NCBI RefSeq assembly: GCF_004919085.1
Contig: NZ_STGL01000006.1
Span: 248,001 to 312,000 of the forward strand
Direction of reading: 5' to 3'
Length of the DNA: 64,000 nucleotides
From: Nocardioides sp. GY 10127
GTDB taxonomy: Bacteria; Actinomycetota; Actinomycetes; Propionibacteriales; Nocardioidaceae
The notes under the pieces: model-generated
Told to the model about the DNA's origin: nothing
The model's database searches: none
What the model saw: only the letters and a program-made list of their open reading frames with translations
Made by a program: the position numbers and the translations under genes
In this document: one piece after another, positions 36,779 to 45,420 of the stretch
Position numbering within the stretch: position 1 is the stretch's first letter
Layout: each line of letters opens with the position of its first letter

Positions 36779-36878
36779 ACGAATTTCGGGAGCAGGTCTC
36801 GCGGCCCGGCGCACGCCCGCCGCCCCGCTCCCGCGGCAGCGGGCTCAGGAGCGGCCCCGACCTGCCGAACTCACCTCC

Positions 36879-37283
36879 GTGGCACGCATCCAGATCTCCG
36901 AGGCGGACGACGACCTCCGCCTGCTCCTGCGCGTGCGCCTGCACCGCAGTGGGCACGAGGTGATCGAGGCCCGCGACGGACGCGAGGCGCTGCGCCAGCT
37001 CCTGCACGAGCAGGTCGACCTCGCCCTCGTCGAGATCGGCCTCCCCCAGCTCGACGGGCACGACGTCCTGCGCACCGTCCGCGACCAGCAACCGGCGACC
37101 CGCCCCACCCTGGTGGCGCTCTCCGGGCTCGGCGACCGGCTGCGCGACCGCGGCGGCGTCCGCGAGGCCTACGTGAGCGGCGCCGACGACGTCATCACCA
37201 AGCCGTTCGTCATGGACGACATCGTCGAGCGCGTGGCCATGCACCTCGACGAGCGCCTCGTCGTGGGCCCGCCACCCTGGTGA
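36879..37283 (+). CDS. Stand-alone receiver protein with Glu at the phospho-acceptor site
   Basis: 134 aa from GTG 36879. CheY-like fold: acidic cluster in ISEADDDLRLLLRVRLH, and Lys in ITKPFVMDD. The phospho-acceptor strand reads LALVEIGLPQLDG with Glu52 where Asp is expected. Asp-to-Glu can mimic the phosphorylated state, so the protein may be permanently active or bind partners without phosphorylation. No output domain. It diverges from pobA and is followed by another receiver gene 103 bp on. Confidence 0.8.
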   Translation: MARIQISEADDDLRLLLRVRLHRSGHEVIEARDGREALRQLLHEQVDLALVEIGLPQLDGHDVLRTVRDQQPATRPTLVALSGLGDRLRDRGGVREAYVSGADDVITKPFVMDDIVERVAMHLDERLVVGPPPW

Positions 37284-37385
37284 GGAACCCGCTCGGGAAG
37301 GACCTCCGCCCTTCCTCACGGGACCTTCATCCCCACCCGGCCCGCGTGACCTCAGGAGGCCCGCCGCCCCGTCGATCCACCGGGC

Positions 37386-37886
37386 ATGGGACGCCTGCTC
37401 GTCGTCGAGGACGACCGTGACCTCCGCCTGCTGCTGCGCTACGTCCTGGTCCGCGCCGGCCACGACGTGAGCACGGTCGCCGACGGCGCCACCGCCCTGC
37501 ACGCCAGCGCCGTGGACCGGTTCGACCTGGTCCTCCTCGACAACCTCATGCCCGGGATGGACGGCGTGGAGGTGCTCGAGGCCCTCAGCCGCCGGCGCCG
37601 CGAGTGCCGGCCCCGGACCCTGGTGCTCTCGGGTCTCGTCGAGCCCGAGGACGTCCGCCGCTACTTCGACCTCGGGGCGCTGGGCGTCGTGGCCAAGCCG
37701 TTCGCGCAGGCGGACCTGCTCGACCGCGTCGCCGCCGCCCTCGCCTCCCCGCTGCCGCTGACGGACGACGACCGGGCGGACGAGCAGCAGGACGCGGACG
37801 CACCGGCCCGCCCCGTCCTGCTGGACCTGCCCCGCGCCCGCCCCTTCGCGACCGCGGACGTCGCGCACCTGGTGCGCAGCGCCTGA
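37386..37886 (+). CDS. Stand-alone response-regulator receiver protein
   Basis: 166 aa from ATG 37386, with a weak ribosome site. Complete receiver: LLVVEDDRDLRLLLR, phospho-acceptor Asp in LVLLDNLMPGMDG, Lys in VAKPFAQAD. After residue ~120 there is an acidic, Pro/Ala-rich tail with no known output domain. Its N-terminus resembles that of the Glu52 receiver upstream, suggesting duplication. No cognate kinase adjoins. Confidence 0.8.
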   Translation: MGRLLVVEDDRDLRLLLRYVLVRAGHDVSTVADGATALHASAVDRFDLVLLDNLMPGMDGVEVLEALSRRRRECRPRTLVLSGLVEPEDVRRYFDLGALGVVAKPFAQADLLDRVAAALASPLPLTDDDRADEQQDADAPARPVLLDLPRARPFATADVAHLVRSA

Positions 37887-37938
37887 CCCTCTCCCCCAGC
37901 GAGCACCGGCCGGCGGAAACAGCGTTGCTGGACGCTAT

Positions 37939-37956
37939 CATCGTCGCATGACGATG
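37939..37956 (+). promoter_or_regulatory. Inverted repeat over the ArsR start codon (candidate operator)
   Basis: CATCGTC-gcat-GACGATG, a perfect 7-bp inverted repeat containing the ATG at 37948. TATCAT at 37936-37941 fits a -10 box, so transcription would start at or near the ATG, giving a leaderless mRNA that the repressor covers directly. Confidence 0.5.
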
Positions 37957-38367
37957 AGTCAGGGGTCGCCGACGCTGCCCCACGCGCACGACGTGCCGGA
38001 CGGTCGCGAGGCCGCCGCGGCGTTCCTGTTCCACGGCTTCGCCGACGCCAGCCGGCTGCGCCTGCTCCGGCACCTGCTCACCGGCCCGCACCGCGTGGTC
38101 GACCTCGTCGCGCACGTCGGCCTCGCCCAGTCCACGGTCTCGCGGCACCTCGCCTGCCTGCGCGAGTGCGGCCTGGTCAGCTCGCGCGCCGAGGGTCGCG
38201 CGTCCGTCTTCACCCTCACCCACCCCGACCTCGTGCGGGCCCTCCTCGCCTCCGCGGGCGACGTCCTGGACGCCACGGGCGCGCCGTGCCGGGGCCACGG
38301 GCACCCCGCCGGGCACGCTGCCGGGCACGCTGGGGCTGACCCGGCCGGGGCGGAGCGGGACGCATGA
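37948..38367 (+). CDS. ArsR/SmtB-family metal-sensing repressor
   Basis: 139 aa from ATG 37948. Winged helix with VVDLVAHVGLAQSTVSRHLACLRECGLV (helix-turn-helix in the 50-75 region) and RAEGRASVFTL beta-wing. The tail after ~108 is Cys/His-rich (CRGHGHPAGHAAGHAG), a likely metal-sensing site; Cys72 in HLACLREC may also contribute. The stop overlaps the CDF exporter start as ATGA, so repressor and exporter form one operon derepressed by metal (zinc, cadmium or cobalt class). Confidence 0.88.
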   Translation: MTMSQGSPTLPHAHDVPDGREAAAAFLFHGFADASRLRLLRHLLTGPHRVVDLVAHVGLAQSTVSRHLACLRECGLVSSRAEGRASVFTLTHPDLVRALLASAGDVLDATGAPCRGHGHPAGHAAGHAGADPAGAERDA

Positions 38368-39293
38368 GCGCTCACTCACACGGGCACACCGGGCACGGGC
38401 ACACGCACGACCTGCCCGACCACCGCGGCCGCCTGGCGGCGGTGCTCGCGATCACCCTCACCGTCCTGGTCGCGGAGGTGGTGGGCGCCGTGGTGTCCGG
38501 CAGCCTCGCGCTGCTCACGGACGCCGCGCACGTCCTCACCGACGCGGGCGGCCTCGTGCTCGGGCTGGTGGCCGCGTCCCTGGCGCGCCGCCCCACGACC
38601 GACACCCACTCGTGGGGCTGGCGTCGCGCCGAGGTGCTCGGAGCCGCGGCCCAGGCGGCCGTGCTGCTGGGCGTCGGGCTGTACGTGCTCGTCGAGTCGG
38701 TGAGCCGCCTGCTCTCCCCCGAGCCGGTGGCCTCCGGCGCGATGCTCGTGTTCGGCGCCGTCGGGCTGGTCGGCAACCTGGTCGGGCTGGGACTCCTGGT
38801 GGGCGCCCGCGGCGCGGACCTGAACCTGCGGGCCGCGTTCCTCGAGGTCGCCAACGACACGCTCGGCTCGGTCGCGGTGCTCGTCGCCGCCGCCGTCGTC
38901 GCCCTCACCGGGTGGGCGCGGGCGGACGCCGTCGCCTCGCTGGTCATCGTCGCCCTCATCCTGCCGCGGACGCTGCTGCTCCTCGCCAGCACCGGGCGGG
39001 TGCTGCTCGAGGCCACGCCGGCCGGCATCGACGTCGCCGCCCTGCGCGGCCGGCTGTGCACGCACCCCCACGTGCTCGCCGTCCACGACCTGCACGTCAC
39101 CCAGGTCGCGACCGGGCTACCCACGCTCACCGCCCACGTGGTGGTGACCGACGAGTGCTTCCTCGACGGTCACCTCGGGCCCCTGCTCGACGAGCTCCAG
39201 GCGCTGTTGGCCCGCGACTTCGACGTCGCGCACTCGACCCTCCAGTTCGAGTCCGAGCGGCACGCCGAGCACGAGCACGCCGCGCACCCCTGA
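38364..39293 (+). CDS. Cation diffusion facilitator metal exporter (CzcD/ZitB type)
   Basis: 309 aa, ATGA overlap with the repressor. The His-rich N-terminus (HSHGHTGHGHTHD), six predicted helices, HxxxD metal site DAAHVLTDAGG in helix 2 and EVANDTLGS in helix 5, plus a C-terminal cytoplasmic domain ending in a His/Glu-rich tail (ERHAEHEHAAH). CDF proteins exchange a divalent metal for protons across the inner membrane. Metal identity is not readable. The stop codon lies in a tandem repeat. Confidence 0.9.
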   Translation: MSAHSHGHTGHGHTHDLPDHRGRLAAVLAITLTVLVAEVVGAVVSGSLALLTDAAHVLTDAGGLVLGLVAASLARRPTTDTHSWGWRRAEVLGAAAQAAVLLGVGLYVLVESVSRLLSPEPVASGAMLVFGAVGLVGNLVGLGLLVGARGADLNLRAAFLEVANDTLGSVAVLVAAAVVALTGWARADAVASLVIVALILPRTLLLLASTGRVLLEATPAGIDVAALRGRLCTHPHVLAVHDLHVTQVATGLPTLTAHVVVTDECFLDGHLGPLLDELQALLARDFDVAHSTLQFESERHAEHEHAAHP

Positions 39294-39323
39294 CCGGCCC
39301 CTGACCGGCCCCTGACCGGCCCC
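39291..39323 (+). repeat. 11-bp tandem repeat x3 starting at the CDF stop codon
   Basis: TGACCGGCCCC repeated at 39291, 39302 and 39313. Because 11 is not a multiple of 3, the three TGA triplets fall in all three forward frames. Confidence 0.85.
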
Positions 39324-39422
39324 TGCCCGGCCCGCCCGCGCCGACGCCCGCGACCCCACGTGAGCAGGCGCACCGCGTCCGGCGCGGGAGGGCGGTGTGG
39401 ACCGGCGAGGACCTGGGTAGAA

Positions 39423-39444
39423 GCCCCTTCGCAACGAAAGGGGC
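39423..39444 (+). promoter_or_regulatory. Hairpin that could hide the ribosome site of the RsbW-like gene
   Basis: GCCCCTT / AAGGGGC pair around CGCAACGA, with the GAAAGGGG ribosome site forming the 3' arm, 5 nt before ATG 39449. A folded leader would reduce initiation; it could be a regulated or temperature-sensitive switch. Confidence 0.4.
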
Positions 39445-39448
39445 CACC

Positions 39449-39835
39449 ATGCAGCACCAGCACCTGGCGCGGGACACCGCCAGCGTCGGCGTCGCCCGGC
39501 ACCGCCTGAGGGCGGCGCTCGCGGACGCCGGCGTCGGTGACCCCGTCGCCTACGACGCCACTCTCGTGCTCTCGGAGCTCGTCTCGAACGCCGTCGAGCA
39601 CGGACATCCCGACGCGACCGGAGGCATCTCGGTCGGGTGGAGCATCGAGCCGGACCGGATCGTCATCGACGTCCGGGACGCCGGACCGACCCGCCGCTTC
39701 GAGCCGGGTCACCCCTCCGCGGACGCCACGCGGGGACGCGGCCTGATGATCGTCGACGACATCTGCTCGGCCTGGCACGTGGAGACCGACCACGGCACGC
39801 GCGTGGTCGCCGAGCTGGCCCTCACCGCGGCCTGA
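39449..39835 (+). CDS. RsbW/SpoIIAB-like ATP-binding protein
   Basis: 128 aa from ATG 39449 behind GAAAGGGG. HATPase_c_2 pattern: LVLSELVSNAVEHGHPDATG (N-box), VIDVRDAGPTRRFEPG (G1) and TRGRGLMIVDDICSAWHVE (G2). Such stand-alone ATPases act as anti-sigma or serine-kinase switch proteins in actinomycetes. It is followed by a convergent anti-sigma/ECF pair but has no anti-sigma-antagonist neighbour, so its partner is unknown. Confidence 0.85.
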   Translation: MQHQHLARDTASVGVARHRLRAALADAGVGDPVAYDATLVLSELVSNAVEHGHPDATGGISVGWSIEPDRIVIDVRDAGPTRRFEPGHPSADATRGRGLMIVDDICSAWHVETDHGTRVVAELALTAA

Positions 39836-39853
39836 GCCCGACCCCCACGACCC

Positions 39854-40585
39854 TCAGAGCCGGCTCCAGAGCACGGTGCGCCCCTCCGCGTCCGTGACCA
39901 CGACCCGCACCGCGTCGTCGCGCAGCAGCGACGACTGCAGGTTGCAGTGCATCTCCTTCTCCCCGACGCCGACGAACTCGCCCGCGGGCAGCATCGTCCC
40001 GTCCTCGGCCTCGAAGGACGCCCGGTAGACCTCCCCGGCCGCGAACCCGGTCGCGGTGATCCGCAGCTCGACCCCCCAGGTGTGCGGCACCAGACCTGCG
40101 TCCTCGACCTGGACGTCCTCCCCGCCCGCGTGCCGCAACGACACCGGCTCCCACGGGATCGTCGGCGTGGCCGCCACCTCGGTCTCGGGGGCGGTGCCCC
40201 GCCCCAGCCCGACCCCGGCGCCGGCCACGGCGACGAGGACGGCGGCGGCGACCGCCACGCGCAGGGCACCCCGCCGGCGGCGAGCGGCGCGGGCGCGGGC
40301 CAGCTCGTCGTCGGTCCGCTGCTCGCGCGCGGTGCGCTCGGCGGCGACCTGGGCACGGATCGCGGCCCCCAGGTCCGGCGGGGGGACGGCCGGGCGCTCG
40401 AAGGCGTCCGCGTCCAGGCGGTCCAGGGGGCCGCGCAGGCCGGCGATCTCGGCGACGTCCTCGCGGCACTCGGCGCACCCGTCGAGGTGGGCACGCACGG
40501 CGCCCGCCTCGTCCTGCTCGAGGTGACCGAGCACGTAGGAGCCGAGCGCCTCGCGCAGGCGGGCGTGCTCCTCGGGGTCCGTCAC
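39854..40585 (-). CDS. Anti-sigma factor with zinc finger and single membrane helix
   Basis: 243 aa from GTG 40585, in a GTGA overlap with the sigma gene. N-terminal ZAS zinc motif HLDGCAECRED (about 33-43), then a membrane helix (LRVAVAAAVLVAVAGAGVGLG, split at ~110-130) and an extracytoplasmic domain of about 110 residues ending MHCNLQSSLLRDDAVRV. The layout matches anti-sigma partners of ECF sigma factors that release on an envelope signal, usually by proteolysis. The C-terminal domain would be the sensor. Confidence 0.87.
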   Translation of the reverse strand: MTDPEEHARLREALGSYVLGHLEQDEAGAVRAHLDGCAECREDVAEIAGLRGPLDRLDADAFERPAVPPPDLGAAIRAQVAAERTAREQRTDDELARARAARRRRGALRVAVAAAVLVAVAGAGVGLGRGTAPETEVAATPTIPWEPVSLRHAGGEDVQVEDAGLVPHTWGVELRITATGFAAGEVYRASFEAEDGTMLPAGEFVGVGEKEMHCNLQSSLLRDDAVRVVVTDAEGRTVLWSRL

Positions 40586-41193
40586 GGTGCCACCCCCATC
40601 TCGTCCATCGCAGCGCGCAGCGCCTTGAGCCCGTAGAACACCCGGCTGCGCAGCGTGCCGACCGGGATGCCGAGCTCACCCGCCACCTCGTCGTAGGGGC
40701 GCTCGCGCAGGTGCGTCTCGACGACGGCCACCCGGTGGTGCTCCGCGACCCGGCGCAGCGCCTCCTCCAGGAGCCAGCCCTCGACGAGCCGCTCGGAGGG
40801 ATCCTCCACCTCCGGGGCGTGCTCGCGCACGCTCGGGGGGTCGACCAGGCTCGCCTCCCAGGGGCGGACCCGGCTGGCGCGGGCGTGGTCGAGCATGGTG
40901 TTGCGGGCGATGCCGAAGAGCCAGACACGCAGCGAGGCGAGCGTCGGGTCGTAGCGGTCGGCGTTGCGCCACGCCTTGAGGAACGTCTCCTGGGTGACGT
41001 CCTGGGCGGCGCCGGCGTCACCGAGGCCGCGCAGCACGAAGCGGTAGATCTCGGCACCGTGCAGGGCGTAGGCCGCGTGCACCGCGTCCTCGTCCTCCAG
41101 CCCCGTCACCGCCACCGGGCGGCTCGGCGTGGCCGCGGGGGGCCCGGTTCGCGGCGTCCGCCGGGCGCCGGTCCGGCTCGTCGTCTCGTCCAC
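40582..41193 (-). CDS. ECF-type RNA polymerase sigma factor
   Basis: 203 aa from GTG 41193. Sigma region 2 (GAAQDVTQETFLKAWRNADR, about 60-79) and region 4 with helix-turn-helix YDEVAGELGIPVGTLRSRVF (about 166-185). A 35-residue Thr/Pro-rich N-terminal extension precedes region 2. Coupled to the membrane anti-sigma gene. It diverges from the secreted beta-helix gene, a plausible member of its regulon. Confidence 0.9.
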   Translation of the reverse strand: MDETTSRTGARRTPRTGPPAATPSRPVAVTGLEDEDAVHAAYALHGAEIYRFVLRGLGDAGAAQDVTQETFLKAWRNADRYDPTLASLRVWLFGIARNTMLDHARASRVRPWEASLVDPPSVREHAPEVEDPSERLVEGWLLEEALRRVAEHHRVAVVETHLRERPYDEVAGELGIPVGTLRSRVFYGLKALRAAMDEMGVAP

Positions 41194-41454
41194 GTCGTCC
41201 TCGTCCCTGCCGTGGCCGCGCGGTCGACGACCCTCTCCCCTGCCTTCGACGTGACCACGATCGCGGATGGGTCAGGACCCGCCCCACCCGCCCGCGGACC
41301 AGACCGGAGGGGCTGGTCGAGAAGAAGTCCGAGGACGTCGTGAACGCGCCCGGTCCGGGCGACGTACCCACTCCCGAGCGTCCGGGCCACCGACCACCGG
41401 CGGCGGCGCTCGCAGCGACGGCCCTCAGCCGTCGACCCGACGAAGGGCGAGACG
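41194..41454. promoter_or_regulatory. Divergent region between ECF sigma and beta-helix genes
   Basis: 261 bp, non-coding. On the sigma-gene strand, TGACCCATCC ... CACGTCGAAGG (near 41251-41278) has an ECF-like -35/-10 look, consistent with autoregulation, but no consensus for this sigma is known. CGAAGGGCGAG before 41455 contains the beta-helix gene ribosome site. Confidence 0.3.
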
Positions 41455-43638
41455 ATGACGACACCCCCCACCACCCGACGCCGTCCGGCGCCGCGACGCC
41501 TCCTGGCGCTCGCCGCCGGCTCCCTGACCCTGGCGGCCACCGGCCTGCTCCCGCTGGCAGCGCCCGCCCAGGCCGCGACCGACTTCGCGGAGCGCGTCCG
41601 CGTCGACGACGAGCGGGGCCTGCGCACCGCCGTCCGGGCCGCCAACACCTCCGGGGAGCGGACGCTCGTCCGGCTCACCCACGACGTCACCCTCAGCACC
41701 GCCGGCACCGGGGGCGCCATGAAGGGCGACCTGGACGTGACGGGCGACCTCGTCGTCGACGGCGCGGGCCACACCGTGGACGCCGCCGGCATCGACCGCG
41801 CCTTCGACGTCGCAGCGGGCGCGAGCCTGGTGCTGCGCAACGTCCGCATCGTCAACGGCGCCGCCCCCGAGACCGAGTCCGGCGGCGCCGTCCGCAGCGC
41901 CGGCACCCTGGTGCTGCGCGGCGCCGTCGTCGCCGACAGCGTCGTCACCGGCACCGGCGCCTCCGGCGGCGCGGTCATGAACGACGGCGGCACCCTCTCC
42001 GTCATCGGCTCCCGCCTCGTCCGCAACACTGCGGTCCGCGCCGGTGGCGCCATCGAGGCGTTCGAGGGCTCGACGCTGGTCCGCGGCTCCCAGCTGCGCA
42101 ACAACACCGCGGGCGCGGAGCCCGGCAACGGCGGCGCGCTCCACCTGACCGGCACCGGCACCGTGGACGTCGGGGGCAGCCGCGTCGTCGGCAACACCGC
42201 CTCCGCCGAGGGCGGCGGCCTGTGGAACTCGGCGACCGGCACGATGATCGTGCGTCGCACCGTCCTGCGCGGCAACACCGCGTCCGGCGCGGAGGCCACG
42301 CAGGGCGGTGGCGCCCTGTTCAACGACGGCGGCGACCTCACCGTCGCCCGTGGGCTGATCGCCGGCAACGTCGCCGACGGCGCCGCGGGCTCCGGCGGCG
42401 GCGTGCTCAACGACAACGGCGGTGACCTGGTGCTCACCGGCAGCACCCTGCTCGCCAACACCGCCACTCGTGCCGGCGGTGGCGTCGAGGGCACCACCGG
42501 CACCATCACCATCACCGGCTCCGAGCTCGCCGACAACGTCACCGGCGCGGCGCCCGGCAACGGCGGCGCCCTGCACGTCACCGGCGACACCACCACGATC
42601 GTCGACGCCAGCCGGGTCACCGGCAACACCGCCTCCGCCGAGGGCGGCGGCCTGTGGAACTCCGCCACCGGCACCATGGAGGTCTGGGGCAGCGTCGTCA
42701 GCGGCAACACCGCCTCCGGCGCGGCCGCGGACGAGGGCGGCGGCGGCCTCTACAACAACGGCGGCTCCCTGACGGTGGTCGGCTCGCAGGTCTCCGACAA
42801 CGTCGCGGACGGCGCGGCCGGCTCCGGCGGCGGCGCCCTCACCCTCGGCGGCACGTTCGTGGTCGACCGCTCGGTCTTCTCCGGCAACAGCGCCCAGCGG
42901 GCCGGCGGCGGCATCGAGGCCAACCTCGGCGACACCACCGTCCGCCGCAGCGAGCTCTCCGGCAACGACGCCGGCACCGCGCCCGGCAACGGTGGCGGCC
43001 TGCACCTGACCGGCGCCGGCACGGTGACGGTCCGCAGCAGCGACGTGCTCGACAACACCGCCGTCGAAGGTGGCGGCCTGTGGAACTCCGCCACCGGCAC
43101 CATGACCGTCGTCGCGACCGTGCTCGACGGCAACACCGCCACCGGCAACGACGCCACCCAGGGCGGCGGCGGCCTCTACAACGACGGCACCATGACCGTC
43201 CGCGACACCGAGGTCACCGGCAACCTCGCCACCGGCACGTCCGGCTCCGGCGGCGGCCTGCTCAACGTCGGCGGCACCGTCACGCTCGACTCCGTCGTCC
43301 TCGACGACAACACCTCCTCCCGCGCCGGCGGTGGGATCGAGACCGCGGACGGCGTCCTCGACCTCACCGACGTCGACGCGAGCGGCAACGTCACCGGCAG
43401 CGCCCCCGGCAACGGCGGCGGCCTGCACGTGACCGGCGCCGGCGTCGTCACCTGGGACGGCGGCACCGTGACCGGCAACACCGCCACAAACCAGGGCGGC
43501 GGCCTGTGGAACTCCGCCACCGGCACCATCGTCGCCACGAACCTGGACGTCTCGGGCAACACCTCCCCCGACGGCGCGGACGTCTACAACGTCGGCGGGC
43601 CCTTCACGCTGAACGGGACGCCGGTCCCCGCGTCCTGA
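41455..43638 (+). CDS. Secreted right-handed beta-helix repeat protein
   Basis: 727 aa, ATG behind CGAAGGG. A signal peptide (TRRRPAPRR, then LLALAAGSLTLAATGLL, cleavage near PAQAA, ~residue 42) leads a protein rich in GGG-L-N and NT-A repeats, typical of parallel beta-helix (pectate-lyase-like or polymorphic outer-membrane-like) folds. A large repeat of 142-144 aa recurs: GGGLWNSATGTM-type segments are encoded at about 42215, 42647, 43073 and 43499. There is no LPxTG or other wall anchor and it ends PVPAS, so it is probably released or held non-covalently. It could be an adhesin or carbohydrate-active protein; no catalytic residues are evident. Confidence 0.85.
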   Translation: MTTPPTTRRRPAPRRLLALAAGSLTLAATGLLPLAAPAQAATDFAERVRVDDERGLRTAVRAANTSGERTLVRLTHDVTLSTAGTGGAMKGDLDVTGDLVVDGAGHTVDAAGIDRAFDVAAGASLVLRNVRIVNGAAPETESGGAVRSAGTLVLRGAVVADSVVTGTGASGGAVMNDGGTLSVIGSRLVRNTAVRAGGAIEAFEGSTLVRGSQLRNNTAGAEPGNGGALHLTGTGTVDVGGSRVVGNTASAEGGGLWNSATGTMIVRRTVLRGNTASGAEATQGGGALFNDGGDLTVARGLIAGNVADGAAGSGGGVLNDNGGDLVLTGSTLLANTATRAGGGVEGTTGTITITGSELADNVTGAAPGNGGALHVTGDTTTIVDASRVTGNTASAEGGGLWNSATGTMEVWGSVVSGNTASGAAADEGGGGLYNNGGSLTVVGSQVSDNVADGAAGSGGGALTLGGTFVVDRSVFSGNSAQRAGGGIEANLGDTTVRRSELSGNDAGTAPGNGGGLHLTGAGTVTVRSSDVLDNTAVEGGGLWNSATGTMTVVATVLDGNTATGNDATQGGGGLYNDGTMTVRDTEVTGNLATGTSGSGGGLLNVGGTVTLDSVVLDDNTSSRAGGGIETADGVLDLTDVDASGNVTGSAPGNGGGLHVTGAGVVTWDGGTVTGNTATNQGGGLWNSATGTIVATNLDVSGNTSPDGADVYNVGGPFTLNGTPVPAS

Positions 43639-43686
43639 CCCACCGCTCGATCCCGCGCTCGACCCTCCTGGCACCCCTCGCAGGAG

Positions 43687-43729
43687 GGCACCGCCCCGGC
43701 CCCTGGTCTCAGGGGGCCGGGGCGGTGCC
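43687..43729 (+). terminator. 17-bp hairpin terminator after the beta-helix gene
   Basis: Perfect stem GGCACCGCCCCGGCCCC / GGGGCCGGGGCGGTGCC with a 9-nt loop, 48 nt after the stop. Confidence 0.8.
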
Positions 43730-43777
43730 GCGCCCGGGGTGGTGTGAGCAGCGCCGTCGCGGGGCACGCTGCCGGGG

Positions 43778-45103
<1,326 letters not shown>

Positions 45104-45121
45104 GCCCCCGCCTGCGGGTCC

Positions 45122-45150
45122 CTCAGTCCTGGCGTCGCTCAGTCCTGGCG
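45122..45150 (-). repeat. 13-bp duplication over the stop codon of the small membrane protein gene
   Basis: CTCAGTCCTGGCG occurs at 45122-45134 and 45138-45150 (16-nt period). Each contains a TGA on the minus strand; the inner one is the actual stop. Confidence 0.7.
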
Positions 45151-45420
45151 CGGGGCGGTGCCCTCGGTGGACTCCTGGGCGGGCTCCTCGGCGACGGGCT
45201 CGTCGCCGTACACGCCGGCCTCCTGGGCCCGGCGCGCGTTGCGCAGCCGGTGGCTCAGCGAGAACGCGAGGACGCCGAAGGCGACGAAGAGCAGGACGAT
45301 GACGAGGACGCCCATCCAGCCGGCGGTGACGTCGTCGGTCTCGGGCACCGGGTCCAGCTGCTGGTCGGTGAAGGGCAGCACGCCGGCGACGAGCAGGAGC
45401 GGGACGGACAGGGCGCTCAC
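45139..45420 (-). CDS. Small conserved-context membrane protein downstream of mca
   Basis: 93 aa from GTG 45420, in a GTGA overlap with mca. Two hydrophobic helices (VPLLLVAGVLPF and VLVIVLLFVAFGVLAFSLS), then a basic stretch RLRNARRAQ and an acidic tail. A small membrane protein immediately after mca is also found in mycobacteria, so the pairing is conserved, but the role is unknown. Confidence 0.8.
   Translation of the reverse strand: MSALSVPLLLVAGVLPFTDQQLDPVPETDDVTAGWMGVLVIVLLFVAFGVLAFSLSHRLRNARRAQEAGVYGDEPVAEEPAQESTEGTAPRQD

Noticed and set aside
37280..37319. GTGAGGAA/TTCCTCAC inverted repeat after the Glu52 receiver gene
   Set aside because: Only 8 bp with a 24-nt spacer; too weak to call a terminator.
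42190..43560. Regularly spaced repeats considered as a CRISPR array
   Set aside because: Period is 426-432 nt, the repeats are coding and no cas genes are present.
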